Shown here piece by piece: positions 15,946 to 24,967 of a DNA stretch of 51,100 nucleotides. The first letter of the stretch is position 1; each line of letters starts with the position of its first letter. A program made the translations under genes and the position numbers. The DNA lies in the NCBI GenBank assembly GCA_013202495.1, contig JABMQQ010000013.1, forward strand, positions 1 through 51,100, read 5' to 3'. The notes under the pieces were generated by a model. That model made no database searches. It was given only the letters and a program-made list of their open reading frames with translations, and was not told where the DNA came from. This stretch comes from Fidelibacterota bacterium. GTDB lineage: Bacteria > Fidelibacterota > UBA8477 > JABMPR01.

Positions 15946-18195
15946 TCACCTCAGAGAAACTCTCACATTGAGAACCAATTGAAATGTATCGTAATATGTG
16001 ATCAGATATCCCTGATCACTGATAAATAGCTCATCCATGGTTTCAGAATAGGTCAGTATATTCTTGGCTGAAATAGTGGAATTAACTGCGAAATGATTCC
16101 AGTCTTGCTGTAAATCAACTGATACATCTACATTGTGTTTTGGCTCCAGAAAAACACCATCATCCTCAGAATAAATCTTACGACCATCCCACCACATATT
16201 GGCATTATAGGTCAAATTACCTCTTCTGAGTGTGAATCCGGAGGTATGACGATAACTCGGCTTCCCTGGGAAAACGGCTGGTTCATCCAGATTTAAAAAC
16301 ATGGAACTGAAATCAATGATGCCTCTTTTGGAAGGAAGGTGAAATTTTCCCGAAACCTCAACACCTGATATGGCAGCCTCATAGGAATTGACAGCCACAG
16401 GAGGTTGCCCCTGGATGTATCTCAGCAGAAGCTTATTAATATAGGCATTATCGAAAATATTGATGTGCCCGTCAAATTGAGTAATGGGTGCTCCAGGTCT
16501 CGCCTGGTAACTGAAATCGATGCCTAGATCCATGGTATTCACATCTTCCTTCAGCAGCCCCGTTTCTTGATAGATTGGCGTGGTTGTGATTTTCCTGAGA
16601 AATTCGTCCTGGAGTGTGGGCAATCTACTGTTGTTGCCTAATGAGGCGTAGGTCGTATAGTTGAATCGCTTGATGGTGCCAGCCAGACGGAAGCCAAGCC
16701 GTTTGGCAACGATATAGTGGTTGTTGAAAGCGTCGTCTGTAAGCTCATCAATGCGCCAAGGCTCCTCTTCACCAGTATGATAATACTTTCGTATTTCGTC
16801 CCAATTATAGGTCGTATTCACATCATCATAACGAATACCAAATTCGAAGGCCACCTGATTCATGGCCGGAACATCGCTATTGACTAGATATTTAGAAACC
16901 AGAGTCATTGACTGATCATGGCGATCCAGCTGGAGATCTAAAGATTTTTCAAAGACGGGTGGAATTGCTGTACTGGAGGGACCGCGATAGTATTCTGAAC
17001 TTCCAGCGAACTGAACCAGCATTTCCATGGCGCCGCGTCTGATAAATTTGGCTATTCTATAAGAGGAATTATACCCAGAAGGCTCCTGAGTATAAAGGGG
17101 GTTTCTACTTGAGAAGTCCCAAAAGCTCACCCCAAAACTATCTTTGCGATAGGCATAGTCCAATTGCCAGTCTTTGCCCAATCTGGGTAATTCGCCAGTA
17201 TAGCGAGCGTTATAAAGCTGGTTTTTTGAGTTGGTATTAAAGGATTCTGCCTCACCTTGCAGTGTTTGGGATTCCTGGCTAATGACTTTAAGGCGAACAT
17301 TCCCAGAAGACATATTCCAGTTCAACATGGCGCTGCCAAAGAGATTTTCTGACTCGATATCTTCAGAAAAAGTCTGATAGAGCCTGGAGCGTTTGACCAG
17401 TTGAGAACTAATTGTAAAGTGATCAGCAACATAACTCGCTCTACCCGTGGCTGTCCCATTCCCACCATTGTTCAAATCCATGGAATTGGAAAAGAGTAAT
17501 TCTGTATTTTTGGGGACCTGACTGTAGATATTAACCACACCACCAAAGGCGCCCACTTCATAAGGCAGGGTTGAAGCACCCTTAATCACCTCAATATTAT
17601 CTACATCCTCCATGTTGATGACGCTTAGATCTGCAACATTTGTGAAGGAGTCGTTGATTTTGATGCCATCTAGATAAACTGGCGTTTCATTGGCGTTTGA
17701 TCCACGAATACTGATGGTTTGTGCGCCATCCATCTCAGTGGAAATGACAACACTGCTTATACTCCGGGTAATTTCTTGAAAGTCCTGAACAGCACGGGTT
17801 CTGAGTTCAGAAGCACTTACTGATTGGCGGGCAGAGCTTACATCATAGTGTGAAGGAAGGCGGACAACACTCACATCTACTGGGGCTAGCTGTACCGCTT
17901 CAGGCCACAGATCTATCCTTAGGGTGCGCGTATCTACTGCAGTTTTTTCCGCAGCAGTATACCCGATATGATGTATAACAATGGTCAGGGGTAATTCTCT
18001 ACTCGTTTCAAGTTTGAATTTGCCATCTATATCTGTGGTAGTCCCTATGTCGGTATCCTTGATGATGATATTGGCATTTGTCACTGGCTCGCCAGAATGA
18101 GAGTCCAGCACTTCACCTCTCAATAAAGTTTGAGCATACAGAACGGGTTGGGTGGCAATAGCAGTAATTATGAGATAGCATAAAAGTTTCTTCAT
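15946..18195 (-). CDS. TonB-dependent outer-membrane receptor with N-terminal carboxypeptidase-regulatory domain
   Basis: The 749-residue protein starts with a signal peptide (MKKLLCYLIITAIATQPVLYA). A carboxypeptidase-regulatory-like beta-sandwich comes next (LRGEVLDSHSGEPVTNANII ... TDIDGKFKL, about residues 25-105), followed by a plug domain with ISIRGSNANETPVYLDGIKI and VDNIEVIKGAST (to about 240) and a beta-barrel ending in the aromatic-poor VRVSLR. It takes up a scarce ligand through the outer membrane using TonB energy. There is no SusD partner, so a siderophore, metal chelate or cofactor is more likely than a glycan. The ligand is not predictable. GGAGG lies 7 nt before ATG 18195. Confidence 0.88.
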   Translation of the reverse strand: MKKLLCYLIITAIATQPVLYAQTLLRGEVLDSHSGEPVTNANIIIKDTDIGTTTDIDGKFKLETSRELPLTIVIHHIGYTAAEKTAVDTRTLRIDLWPEAVQLAPVDVSVVRLPSHYDVSSARQSVSASELRTRAVQDFQEITRSISSVVISTEMDGAQTISIRGSNANETPVYLDGIKINDSFTNVADLSVINMEDVDNIEVIKGASTLPYEVGAFGGVVNIYSQVPKNTELLFSNSMDLNNGGNGTATGRASYVADHFTISSQLVKRSRLYQTFSEDIESENLFGSAMLNWNMSSGNVRLKVISQESQTLQGEAESFNTNSKNQLYNARYTGELPRLGKDWQLDYAYRKDSFGVSFWDFSSRNPLYTQEPSGYNSSYRIAKFIRRGAMEMLVQFAGSSEYYRGPSSTAIPPVFEKSLDLQLDRHDQSMTLVSKYLVNSDVPAMNQVAFEFGIRYDDVNTTYNWDEIRKYYHTGEEEPWRIDELTDDAFNNHYIVAKRLGFRLAGTIKRFNYTTYASLGNNSRLPTLQDEFLRKITTTPIYQETGLLKEDVNTMDLGIDFSYQARPGAPITQFDGHINIFDNAYINKLLLRYIQGQPPVAVNSYEAAISGVEVSGKFHLPSKRGIIDFSSMFLNLDEPAVFPGKPSYRHTSGFTLRRGNLTYNANMWWDGRKIYSEDDGVFLEPKHNVDVSVDLQQDWNHFAVNSTISAKNILTYSETMDELFISDQGYLITYYDTFQLVLNVRVSLR

Positions 18196-18266
18196 GTCGT
18201 TTCCTCCAAGGGAGGCAAATATACATCACATGGATAGCAATGGGATGGATATTTCGGCGAATGGAT

Positions 18267-18938
18267 TTATTCAGGTGTTGAAAGTAGTGGCTTGATTTTT
18301 CTGGCCATGACATCGTATCCCGCCAGGTTTGGATGTAGACCATCCCGGGTCAGGTCAGGATTCAAATATTGCATATCCCCCAGGAAGTGGGGATACAGAT
18401 TGATAAATCCCAGTTCTTTTTCAAGAGCTAGTCGTGACAGAAACCCATTTATTCTTTTGATCTGATCAGGAGGACAATTTTTCCAGCGAGCTGTGGTAGG
18501 CAGGATTGAAATCAAGTATATATCAGTTTTTGGCAGGCTTGTCGCCAGGGTGTCCACAAGGGTGACAAACATGGCTTTCAGGTATTCATCACTTCGCTGA
18601 TCACCAATATCATTGATGCCAATCATAAGGAAGAGTTTTTTGGGTCGTAAGCTCAAGGCTGAATTCTCCAGACGCTCCATGATTCCATCCATGTGGTCTG
18701 CAATGATACCCCTGTTTAGGACCCGATGCTCGGGGAAATAATGGTCCAGATCAAAACCCTCTGTGATTGAGTTTCCTAAAAAGACAAAGTCAACTTGATC
18801 CATGCTGTCCATTTCAGCATTAAACTGCTGATTCCTGTTGTGCCAGTGCTCAGTCCGTTCACGCACTTGAGCAAACAGCGAGGTGAAGCTGACCAGTAAG
18901 CAGATGAAAATTATAAAGGGTTTTTTATTTTCAGACAC
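18267..18938 (-). CDS. SGNH/GDSL hydrolase, exported
   Basis: The protein is about 223 residues from GTG 18938. It has a short N-terminal hydrophobic signal (FIIFICLLVSFTSLFAQ) and the SGNH blocks: FLGNSITEG with Ser57, the block II glycine in NRGII, GINDIG, and DGLHPN with Asp199 and His202. These enzymes hydrolyse esters such as acyl or acetyl groups on lipids or sugars. The start overlaps the rseC stop by 8 nt (GTGTCTGA), with GAGGA nine bases upstream. A TTG at 18947 is possible but has no spacing to the ribosome site. The gene therefore closes the rnf operon and is translationally coupled to rseC, an unusual cargo for that operon. Confidence 0.85.
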   Translation of the reverse strand: MSENKKPFIIFICLLVSFTSLFAQVRERTEHWHNRNQQFNAEMDSMDQVDFVFLGNSITEGFDLDHYFPEHRVLNRGIIADHMDGIMERLENSALSLRPKKLFLMIGINDIGDQRSDEYLKAMFVTLVDTLATSLPKTDIYLISILPTTARWKNCPPDQIKRINGFLSRLALEKELGFINLYPHFLGDMQYLNPDLTRDGLHPNLAGYDVMARKIKPLLSTPE

Positions 18939-19365
18939 AAGGGACAATCCTCAAATATTTTTCCGGGATAATATCCACAATTCTTTGAACAAACTGGCGG
19001 GCTACAAAAAAGCTAAGTCCCAGTCCCACACAGGCCACCAGAAAGGCAGATAACTCGCGGGGTAATATATCCTGAAACGGTAGCACATAACCCAAAAACA
19101 AACCGAGAAGGAAGGCCGCCATAGGAATACCAAACTGAATAAACGCGAGATGCAGCTCCAGATTTGAAAGTTCCTCGATTTGCACTTTTTGACCCGGTTG
19201 AAATTCACCTGCCTGAGGGAGTGTCAGCAATCGTTGGGATTGCTTGCCCGGTGCACAGACCACCTTTAATCCACAGGTCTCACAGGCATCTCCTGTGGTA
19301 AACAGGATGGTCACCTCTGAGCCATCAGCGGACTGGATAAAACCGGTTTCACCATTATATAACAT
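18931..19365 (-). CDS. rseC: RseC/MucC family membrane protein
   Basis: The 144-residue protein has the family's layout. A Cys-containing N-terminal part (GDACETCGLKVVCAPGK, Cys-x2-Cys-x5-Cys) and a small beta region are followed by two membrane helices (about residues 76-94 and 104-122). RseC proteins accompany Rnf/Rsx systems and in enterobacteria help keep SoxR reduced; in Rnf-carrying bacteria they are thought to aid the complex. The start overlaps the rnfB stop as TGATG at 19363-19367, so the two are coupled. The exact role here is inferred from linkage. Confidence 0.85.
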   Translation of the reverse strand: MLYNGETGFIQSADGSEVTILFTTGDACETCGLKVVCAPGKQSQRLLTLPQAGEFQPGQKVQIEELSNLELHLAFIQFGIPMAAFLLGLFLGYVLPFQDILPRELSAFLVACVGLGLSFFVARQFVQRIVDIIPEKYLRIVPCV

Positions 19366-20198
19366 CAGGCGCTGAGAGCTTCTTCTTCAGGTACAGCTTC
19401 CAAAACAATCAAGGCATTGGTGGAGCATTTGGCCGTTGGGAGCTCAGTTCCTTGACCATAGAGATGATAGTCGATGATAGCCAAGTTGTTTTCCATGGTC
19501 ATGAGACCCTCTTCAACCCCTCTCACACATAGCCCACAACCCACACAGGTCTTGATACAGATTTTGCGTGAATCTTTGGGTGTGTCAGTATTTCTACACG
19601 CCACAAAGACAGTATCTGCTTCGGGGTGCAATTCGATGATGTTGCGAGGACAGGCATCCACGCAATTTCCGCAGCCTGTGCATTTATCCTCATCAATGAT
19701 GGGGAGACCATTTTCACTCATTTCCATGGCGTCAAATGGACAGGATTCGACACATTCCCCATAACCAAGACAGCCATGGAGACAGAGTTTATCACCCCCC
19801 CCGGTGATATGAGCAGCTGTACACGTTTCGATGCCCAGATACTCACCCTTGTGAGCACTTTCGTAGTGACCACCCTGGCACATGACCCTGGCAATAATTT
19901 TTTCGCCTTTGGTAGCTTCGAGCCCCATGACCCCTGCAATGGCTTCGCGAGCATCATCATTACATACAGGACACCCACTGATAGCTACCTCACCATGGAC
20001 GACCCCTTCAGCAAAACTACCGCAACCTGGCAGCCCACAGCCACCACAATTAGCGCCAGGGAGATTATCCATCACCAGAGCAATACGTGGATCTTCCTCC
20101 ACATAATATTTCTTATTGGCTACTGCCAGTCCAGCAGCAAACAATGCCCCCATACCCCCCATGCTCAACATTGATATACCGATTGATGCTAGATCCAT
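19365..20198 (-). CDS. rnfB: Ion-translocating ferredoxin:NAD oxidoreductase subunit RnfB
   Basis: The protein is about 277 residues from ATG 20198, which has AAAGGA upstream; the frame also opens at TTG 20225. An N-terminal membrane helix (SIGISMLSMGGMGALFAAGL) is followed by the 4Fe-4S motif ANCGGCGLPGCGSF with a later Cys in ISGCPVC. Ferredoxin-type clusters follow in CLHGCLGYGECVESCPFDA, CTGCGNCVDACPRNI and CIKTCVGCGLC. RnfB takes electrons from ferredoxin for the membrane complex. It is the last rnf gene and is separated from rnfA by a 185-nt repeat-bearing gap, unlike the tight overlaps elsewhere in the operon. Confidence 0.95.
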   Translation of the reverse strand: MDLASIGISMLSMGGMGALFAAGLAVANKKYYVEEDPRIALVMDNLPGANCGGCGLPGCGSFAEGVVHGEVAISGCPVCNDDAREAIAGVMGLEATKGEKIIARVMCQGGHYESAHKGEYLGIETCTAAHITGGGDKLCLHGCLGYGECVESCPFDAMEMSENGLPIIDEDKCTGCGNCVDACPRNIIELHPEADTVFVACRNTDTPKDSRKICIKTCVGCGLCVRGVEEGLMTMENNLAIIDYHLYGQGTELPTAKCSTNALIVLEAVPEEEALSA

Positions 20199-20248
20199 TT
20201 TGAACAATCCTTTATGTAGATACAATCATCTTTAAAGTCTCTCAGCCA

Positions 20249-20345
20249 CGTCATCCCGAGCGGAGCCGAGGGATAGCTAATTGCTATTACACTGAGCACC
20301 TCGCCGGAGCCTGTGCTGAGCAAAGCCGAAGTGCTCGGCGTGACG
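20249..20345. repeat. Repeat cluster inside the rnf operon (between rnfA and rnfB)
   Basis: CGTCATCCCGAGCGGAGCCG is followed by GAGGGAT, and later by ACTGAGCACCTCGCCGGAGC and GCCGAAGTGCTCGGCGTGAC. These are variants of the CACTGAGCGGAGTCGAAGTG family and contain several short inverted repeats (CCGAGC/GCTCGG). The element separates rnfB from its co-transcribed partners and could lower or uncouple rnfB expression. Confidence 0.6.
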
Positions 20346-20383
20346 GGTTTGGATTCAATACTATGTGGAGATATAACCATCAT

Positions 20384-20956
20384 CTATATCATCCCCGCAA
20401 AACCCATAAATGCCAGAGCTAGTCCGCCAGCAACAATCATGGTGATAGCGGCTCCCTGGAAATATTTCGGAACCGGTGCCAATTCGAGTTCTTCTCGAAT
20501 GCCAGCCATAATCACCAGGGCCAGTGTAAAACCGGCACCAGCACCCAGACCAAAGACCACGCTTTCCATAAAGGAATAATCACGCAGGACGGAGAAGAGG
20601 GCCAGCCCCAGGATGGCGCAATTGGTGGTGATCAGAGGCAGGAAAATACCCAGGGTATCGTATAGGGGTTTACTCACCTTGCGGATGAACATTTCAACCA
20701 ACTGTACCAGAGATGCAATGACGAGAATGAAGCTGACATATTGAAGTATGACCACATCAAATGGGACCAGGATAAGATGATAGATCAACCAGGTTACCAC
20801 AGCCGTTATGAGCATGACAAAGGTAACTGCCATCCCCATGGACACGGCGGATGAAACTCGCTTTGAGACACCAACAAAGGGACAGATTCCCAAGAAGTAG
20901 GCAAGTACAAAGTTGTTAACAATGGCTGCTGAAAAGAAGATCAGAAAATAGCTCAC
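20384..20956 (-). CDS. rnfA: Rnf complex subunit RnfA
   Basis: The 190-residue integral membrane protein has six predicted helices. It opens with the typical FFSAAIVNNFVLAYFLGICP and contains VGVSKRVSSAVSMG and ITTNCAILGLALF. RnfA and RnfE are homologous and form the core of the ion channel, each half contributing cysteines to a membrane-buried iron-sulfur cluster. The Cys in FLGICPF and in TTNCAIL are the expected ligands. The start overlaps the rnfE stop by 4 nt (ATGA). Confidence 0.95.
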   Translation of the reverse strand: MSYFLIFFSAAIVNNFVLAYFLGICPFVGVSKRVSSAVSMGMAVTFVMLITAVVTWLIYHLILVPFDVVILQYVSFILVIASLVQLVEMFIRKVSKPLYDTLGIFLPLITTNCAILGLALFSVLRDYSFMESVVFGLGAGAGFTLALVIMAGIREELELAPVPKYFQGAAITMIVAGGLALAFMGFAGMI

Positions 20957-21582
20957 GAGACAGCCCTCCCTTCCTTAGATCGAGAAGGATCGTTGTACCA
21001 ATTGGCCAAGGCGATAAGAATACCCAGCGTAAGAAACGCGCCAGGTGGTAAAATCATAACCATCCACGGTGTGAACCAATCGCCAAGAATGGCGATACCA
21101 AAGATGCTGCCTGAGCCCAGAATTTCACGGATTATCCCCAACACCACCAGCACGATGATAAACCCTATACCCATACCCAGACTGTCCAGAAGTGAGCGTC
21201 CGATCCCGTTACGGGATGAGAAGGCTTCCTGTCGTCCCAGAATTAAACAGTTCACCACAATCAGCGGGATGTAGGGTCCCAAAGAGGCAGAAATAACGGG
21301 GAAGTAAGCTGCCAGAAATCGGTCAGCTACGGTAACAAAGGTAGCAATGATCACGATATATCCAGCGATTCGCACCTGATGGGGAATAAAATTTCTCAAC
21401 GCGGAGATCATCAGGCTTGAGCTCAAGAGCACAAAAGTGGTTGCCAGACCCATGGCCAGGCCATTGTTGGCAGCGTTGGTGACAGCCAGCGTGGGACAGA
21501 GACCCAGGAGGCTGGCCATGACAGGGTTTTCTTTCCAGATACCTTTGATAAATTCAGTTTTTAAGGTTGCGGTAGAGCTCAT
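20953..21582 (-). CDS. rnfE: Rnf complex subunit RnfE
   Basis: The 209-residue integral membrane protein is homologous to RnfA. It carries the N-terminal FIKGIWKENPVMASLLGLCP with the expected cluster cysteine and VVNCLILGRQEAFSSRN with the second one. Six helices are predicted. It overlaps both neighbours by 4 nt (ATGA), so it is translated in step with rnfG and rnfA. The pair RnfA/RnfE forms the transmembrane iron-sulfur site linked to Na+ or H+ movement; the ion used cannot be told from this sequence by eye. Confidence 0.95.
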   Translation of the reverse strand: MSSTATLKTEFIKGIWKENPVMASLLGLCPTLAVTNAANNGLAMGLATTFVLLSSSLMISALRNFIPHQVRIAGYIVIIATFVTVADRFLAAYFPVISASLGPYIPLIVVNCLILGRQEAFSSRNGIGRSLLDSLGMGIGFIIVLVVLGIIREILGSGSIFGIAILGDWFTPWMVMILPPGAFLTLGILIALANWYNDPSRSKEGRAVS

Positions 21583-22187
21583 GATTCAGGCCCTCCTTTG
21601 GATGGCCAGACTGTTTTTATATGCGCAATTTGGTCGTTGAGAATGGTGGTGACTGCCTTGGATGAGATGGTCGCGCCTGTGATTCCCTGGACTTCGTTGT
21701 TATGGGTAGGCTTGGCATTTTTGATAACTACGATTTCTGGTGAAATTTTGACCCCCTTGAACTGAGCGGGAAACCAGTAAGGGTCCTGTTTATTGGATGG
21801 ATCCACCACAATCTTGGTTCCCAGGCCCGGAGTCTCGATCTGTTCCAGCACTTTGATGCCAGTAAGTTGAGTCATATCAGGTGAAAGTCCCACCATGATC
21901 CGCAACTCCCCCTGAAATCCACTTCCCACGGCCATAAAGGCGACTCCGACAAGATGCTCGGAGCTATCACGAGTTGCTATATAGATGGTTCCAAATTCGG
22001 TCTCCTCACTTGTATAAGTATCGTGAGCAGGCAGAACATCTCCAATGGCCGCCTTGAGGGCTTCCTGACGATGAAAAGCTATCCTGGGTTTGGTGATGGT
22101 ATCCCAACCAGCCAGAATTCCACCAGATAAAACTGTGATCAGGGTCAGCACCAGAATCATGCGTGTAGATAAGCTCATTTTACTCAT
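21579..22187 (-). CDS. rnfG: Rnf complex subunit RnfG (covalent FMN protein)
   Basis: The 202-residue protein has one N-terminal membrane helix (TRMILVLTLITVLSGGILAG) and an extracytoplasmic FMN-binding domain. The flavinylation motif is QGITGATISS, with Thr173 the expected FMN-accepting residue. The first position of the family motif is usually Asp and is Gln here, a small deviation. TPGLGTKI and DPYWFPAQFKG are typical RnfG blocks. Modification needs an ApbE flavin transferase, which is not in this window. The gene overlaps rnfD and rnfE by 4 nt each. Confidence 0.93.
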   Translation of the reverse strand: MSKMSLSTRMILVLTLITVLSGGILAGWDTITKPRIAFHRQEALKAAIGDVLPAHDTYTSEETEFGTIYIATRDSSEHLVGVAFMAVGSGFQGELRIMVGLSPDMTQLTGIKVLEQIETPGLGTKIVVDPSNKQDPYWFPAQFKGVKISPEIVVIKNAKPTHNNEVQGITGATISSKAVTTILNDQIAHIKTVWPSKGGPES

Positions 22188-23242
22188 GCGCGGATCTCCC
22201 CGAAAAACTTGGGTCGGGTATAACGATTAATGAGCGGTGTAAAAGCATTCATGAGCAGAATGGAGTACATGACGCCTTCAGGCAGACCACCAAAGAGTCG
22301 AATAATCACCAGAATGAATCCAGCCCCCGCGCCAAATATCCAGGCGCCCCGAGCCGTTACAGGGGAGGTAACCATATCTGTTGCCATAAAAAAGGCTCCC
22401 AACATAAGTCCACCGCTAAAAAGTTGAAAAACAGGCGAAGAATAGGACTCAGGTGAAATCAACCAGAAGGCACCACTTACAAGGAAGGTAGACAGAAGGA
22501 AGCTGAGAGAGATGCGCCAGTCCGCGTATTTTCTGATCAGCAGGTAGATACCACCAATGAGAATGGCGATGGCAGAAGTCTCACCAAGAGACCCACTGAT
22601 ATTCCCTGTGAGCAATCCTGATAATTCACTGGTGACACCCTCAAACTTGAAGAGTCCCAAAGGAGTTGCTGCGGTGATACCGTCCACATCAGCATAGCGT
22701 GCAGTCAGCGGCCAGGTCCAGGTCGTCATAGGAACAGGAAAGCTGGCTTGTAAAAAGGCTCTACCTAATAAAGCTGGGTTAAAAATGTTGTAGCCCAATC
22801 CCCCAAAGAAATGTTTACCGACGACAATGGCAAAGACAGAACCTAGAGCTGTGCCACCTAGCGAAAAAGATGGCGGTAGAGTCATAGCAAGTAGCAGACC
22901 GGTTATCAGCGCTGAACCATCGGGGATGGTAAATGATTCACCTTTAACTCTGTTGACCAGCATCTCAGCAATCAGGGCTGAGGATACACTGGTGAGGATG
23001 ATACCCACAGCAGCCCACTGGAAATACACCAGGGCTAATACTGTGGCGGGAACGAGAGCGGCGACGACATTCCACATAATTCTGGGAACCGTGTCCCTCG
23101 TATGAAAATGCGGCGATGAAGCCAGAATCAAAGGTGTCTCAGGCTTATATAATTTTGCTCTCGGATCCTTTTTCGGCTTCACCGGTTTTTTAGGAGTCTC
23201 GGGCTGTTCAGGCTGGGCTTGAGGTAGATTTTCTTCAGTCAT
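22184..23242 (-). CDS. rnfD: Rnf complex subunit RnfD (covalent FMN, membrane)
   Basis: The 352-residue polytopic membrane protein has a Pro/Lys-rich cytoplasmic N-terminus and then the conserved LILASSPHFHTRDTVPRIMW. IPDGSALITGLLLAMTLPP and GGLGYNIFNPALLGRAFLQ follow, and then the flavinylation site DGITAATPL (Thr193 the expected acceptor). ATDMVTSPVTARGAWIFGAG near the C-terminus is also diagnostic. It passes electrons across the membrane together with RnfG. It follows rnfC by 10 nt and overlaps rnfG by 4 nt. Confidence 0.95.
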   Translation of the reverse strand: MTEENLPQAQPEQPETPKKPVKPKKDPRAKLYKPETPLILASSPHFHTRDTVPRIMWNVVAALVPATVLALVYFQWAAVGIILTSVSSALIAEMLVNRVKGESFTIPDGSALITGLLLAMTLPPSFSLGGTALGSVFAIVVGKHFFGGLGYNIFNPALLGRAFLQASFPVPMTTWTWPLTARYADVDGITAATPLGLFKFEGVTSELSGLLTGNISGSLGETSAIAILIGGIYLLIRKYADWRISLSFLLSTFLVSGAFWLISPESYSSPVFQLFSGGLMLGAFFMATDMVTSPVTARGAWIFGAGAGFILVIIRLFGGLPEGVMYSILLMNAFTPLINRYTRPKFFGEIRA

Positions 23243-23252
23243 GGGAACTCCA

Positions 23253-24608
23253 CTAGGCCTGAGCTTTCAATTTTTGTTGTTGTTCTGTTGACTTCACCTT
23301 GCCAACTCGAATCCATTGAACCAGAGGAATACCAGAAGGACAGACAAAGGCGCAGGAACCACATTCGATGCAGTTAAAAACACCCCACTCCTTGCAGTCC
23401 TGGTACTTACCTGTCTCGACTTGTCGAGAGAGACGTGTGGGTACCAGGTTCATGGGACAGACACTCACGCAAGTTCCGCACTGGATACAGGGATAGTGAC
23501 GGGTGTTTTTGAGTTGGGATGACTGCATACAGACAATCCCGGAAGTTGCTTTCAAGGTGGGTACCTGGAGATCGTATTGAACCAGACCCATCATGGGGCC
23601 ACCCATAAATACCTGAGAGGTTTCGTCCTTGAGACCACTGCAGGCATCCACACAAACTTGAAAAGGGGTGCCAATGCGAGAGATAAGATTACCAGGAGAT
23701 TGTATTGCGTCCCCAGTCACAGTCAGCATCCGCTGGATCAAAGGTTTGCCATCAACAACAGCCTCGTAAACTGCCAGGGCTGTGGCAATATTGTTCACAA
23801 CAACACCCACATCCATGGGGAGTCCGCCAGCAGGTACCTTGCGACCCAGGGCAGCATCGATAAGCATTTTTTCCGCCCCCTGGGGGTATTTGACCTTCAG
23901 AGGTTGAATCTTAAAGCTGAGATTGAGTGCTTTCACCCTGGCTTCCATGGTGGCAATTCCATCTGCTTTATTGGATTCGATACCGACAATACCCTGTTTG
24001 ATTCCCAACATCCTCATCATGATGGCCATGCCTTTGAGGATACGATCAGTATCTTCCAGCATAACGCGATGGTCACAGGTAAGGAAGGGTTCACACTCAC
24101 AGCCATTCAGGATGAAGTGATCGATAGGTTTGTCAGCTGGTGGAGACATTTTCACATGGGTTGGAAATGCAGCGCCTCCCAGACCCACAATTCCAGCTTC
24201 GCGCACCAGTTTGCTCAGCTCTTCTTTTGGGGCGGTTTCCCAGTTTTCAGGCGTGCTAAGTAATACCCAGTCATCTTCCTCACCGTCTCGCTTGATGTGT
24301 ATCATAGGCACTTTTGCACCAAGAGGATGGGGAAAAGATGCCACAGCAACCACGGTTCCAGTAATGGATGCGTGGATGGGGCTGGAAACAAAAGCTGAGG
24401 AGTCAGCAATCTTTTGTCCGGTTTTTACCGTGTCACCTTTCTCTACCAGAGCCTCGCAAGGGGCGCCTATATGCTGCTGAAGAGGAATAAACACCTCATC
24501 AGGAAGCGGCATAATTTGGGATGGTAAGTGACAGGTCAGGTTCTTGTATTCATCGGGATGAACCCCACGACGAAAAGTACTGATGTGCAGCTGGGATGAT
24601 TCAGACAT
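23253..24608 (-). CDS. rnfC: Rnf complex subunit RnfC (NADH-binding, two 4Fe-4S)
   Basis: This is the first gene of the rnfCDGEAB operon, 451 residues. The N-terminus FRRGVHPDEYKNLTCHLPSQ and the barrel-sandwich domain are followed by the nucleotide-binding GLGGAAFPTHVKM and FILNGCECEPFLTCDHR. Two ferredoxin-type motifs (CIQCGTCVSVCPMNL and CIECGSCAFVCPSGI) lie near the C-terminus. It exchanges electrons with NAD(H) at the cytoplasmic face. The coiled C-terminal extension seen in some proteobacterial RnfC is absent. GAGGAG lies 11 nt before ATG 24608. Confidence 0.95.
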   Translation of the reverse strand: MSESSQLHISTFRRGVHPDEYKNLTCHLPSQIMPLPDEVFIPLQQHIGAPCEALVEKGDTVKTGQKIADSSAFVSSPIHASITGTVVAVASFPHPLGAKVPMIHIKRDGEEDDWVLLSTPENWETAPKEELSKLVREAGIVGLGGAAFPTHVKMSPPADKPIDHFILNGCECEPFLTCDHRVMLEDTDRILKGMAIMMRMLGIKQGIVGIESNKADGIATMEARVKALNLSFKIQPLKVKYPQGAEKMLIDAALGRKVPAGGLPMDVGVVVNNIATALAVYEAVVDGKPLIQRMLTVTGDAIQSPGNLISRIGTPFQVCVDACSGLKDETSQVFMGGPMMGLVQYDLQVPTLKATSGIVCMQSSQLKNTRHYPCIQCGTCVSVCPMNLVPTRLSRQVETGKYQDCKEWGVFNCIECGSCAFVCPSGIPLVQWIRVGKVKSTEQQQKLKAQA

Positions 24609-24967
24609 ACGTGGATCGTCTCCTCATGGATATTTTAGGGCTCACCAGACAGAAAATTGCATTGGATAAACGGTTACATTCCATGTCTGAATGCAATGGC
24701 AAAAATAAGACCAGTAGAGGCCATTTTGCCAATCTCAGCCTATAAAAATGAATTTTAGTAAAATACTGTTCTTATTAGGGTATAAGGGTAATTAATGCGC
24801 GAATTATTAGTTGCGGAAAACAGGCAACAATATCGTAATGATGAATCCATTAACAGACATTTCGACAGGCTCAATGTCCAGGGTCCTGGTCCATCACCGA
24901 TGGTTGAACTTGTCGAAACCTGAGGGGGTTACTACCTGAGCTAATTGTCTAGATCAGATCAAAAAAA
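24609..24967. other. 359-bp spacer upstream of rnfC, with one repeat
   Basis: The promoter of the rnf operon must lie here on the minus strand, but no box pair was convincing. The part near 24740-24790 is AT-rich. GACATTTCGACAGGCTCAAT at 24856, ending in GTC at 24878, is an inverted-repeat copy of the CTTCGA-family element, and TTGAACTTGTCGAAACCTGA follows near 24904. No gene is seen. Confidence 0.6.
24856..24878. repeat. Dispersed inverted repeat, GACATT...AATGTC
   Basis: GACATT (24856-24861) pairs with AATGTC (24873-24878) around TCGACAGGCTC. The same outer arms occur at 5803-5826 and 15870-15893 (GACATT...AAATGTC), tying this element to the 71-bp family. Confidence 0.6.

Noticed and set aside
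23577-24263. 228-codon open frame on the plus strand
   Set aside because: It lies wholly antisense to rnfC, whose protein match is unambiguous, so it is a shadow frame.
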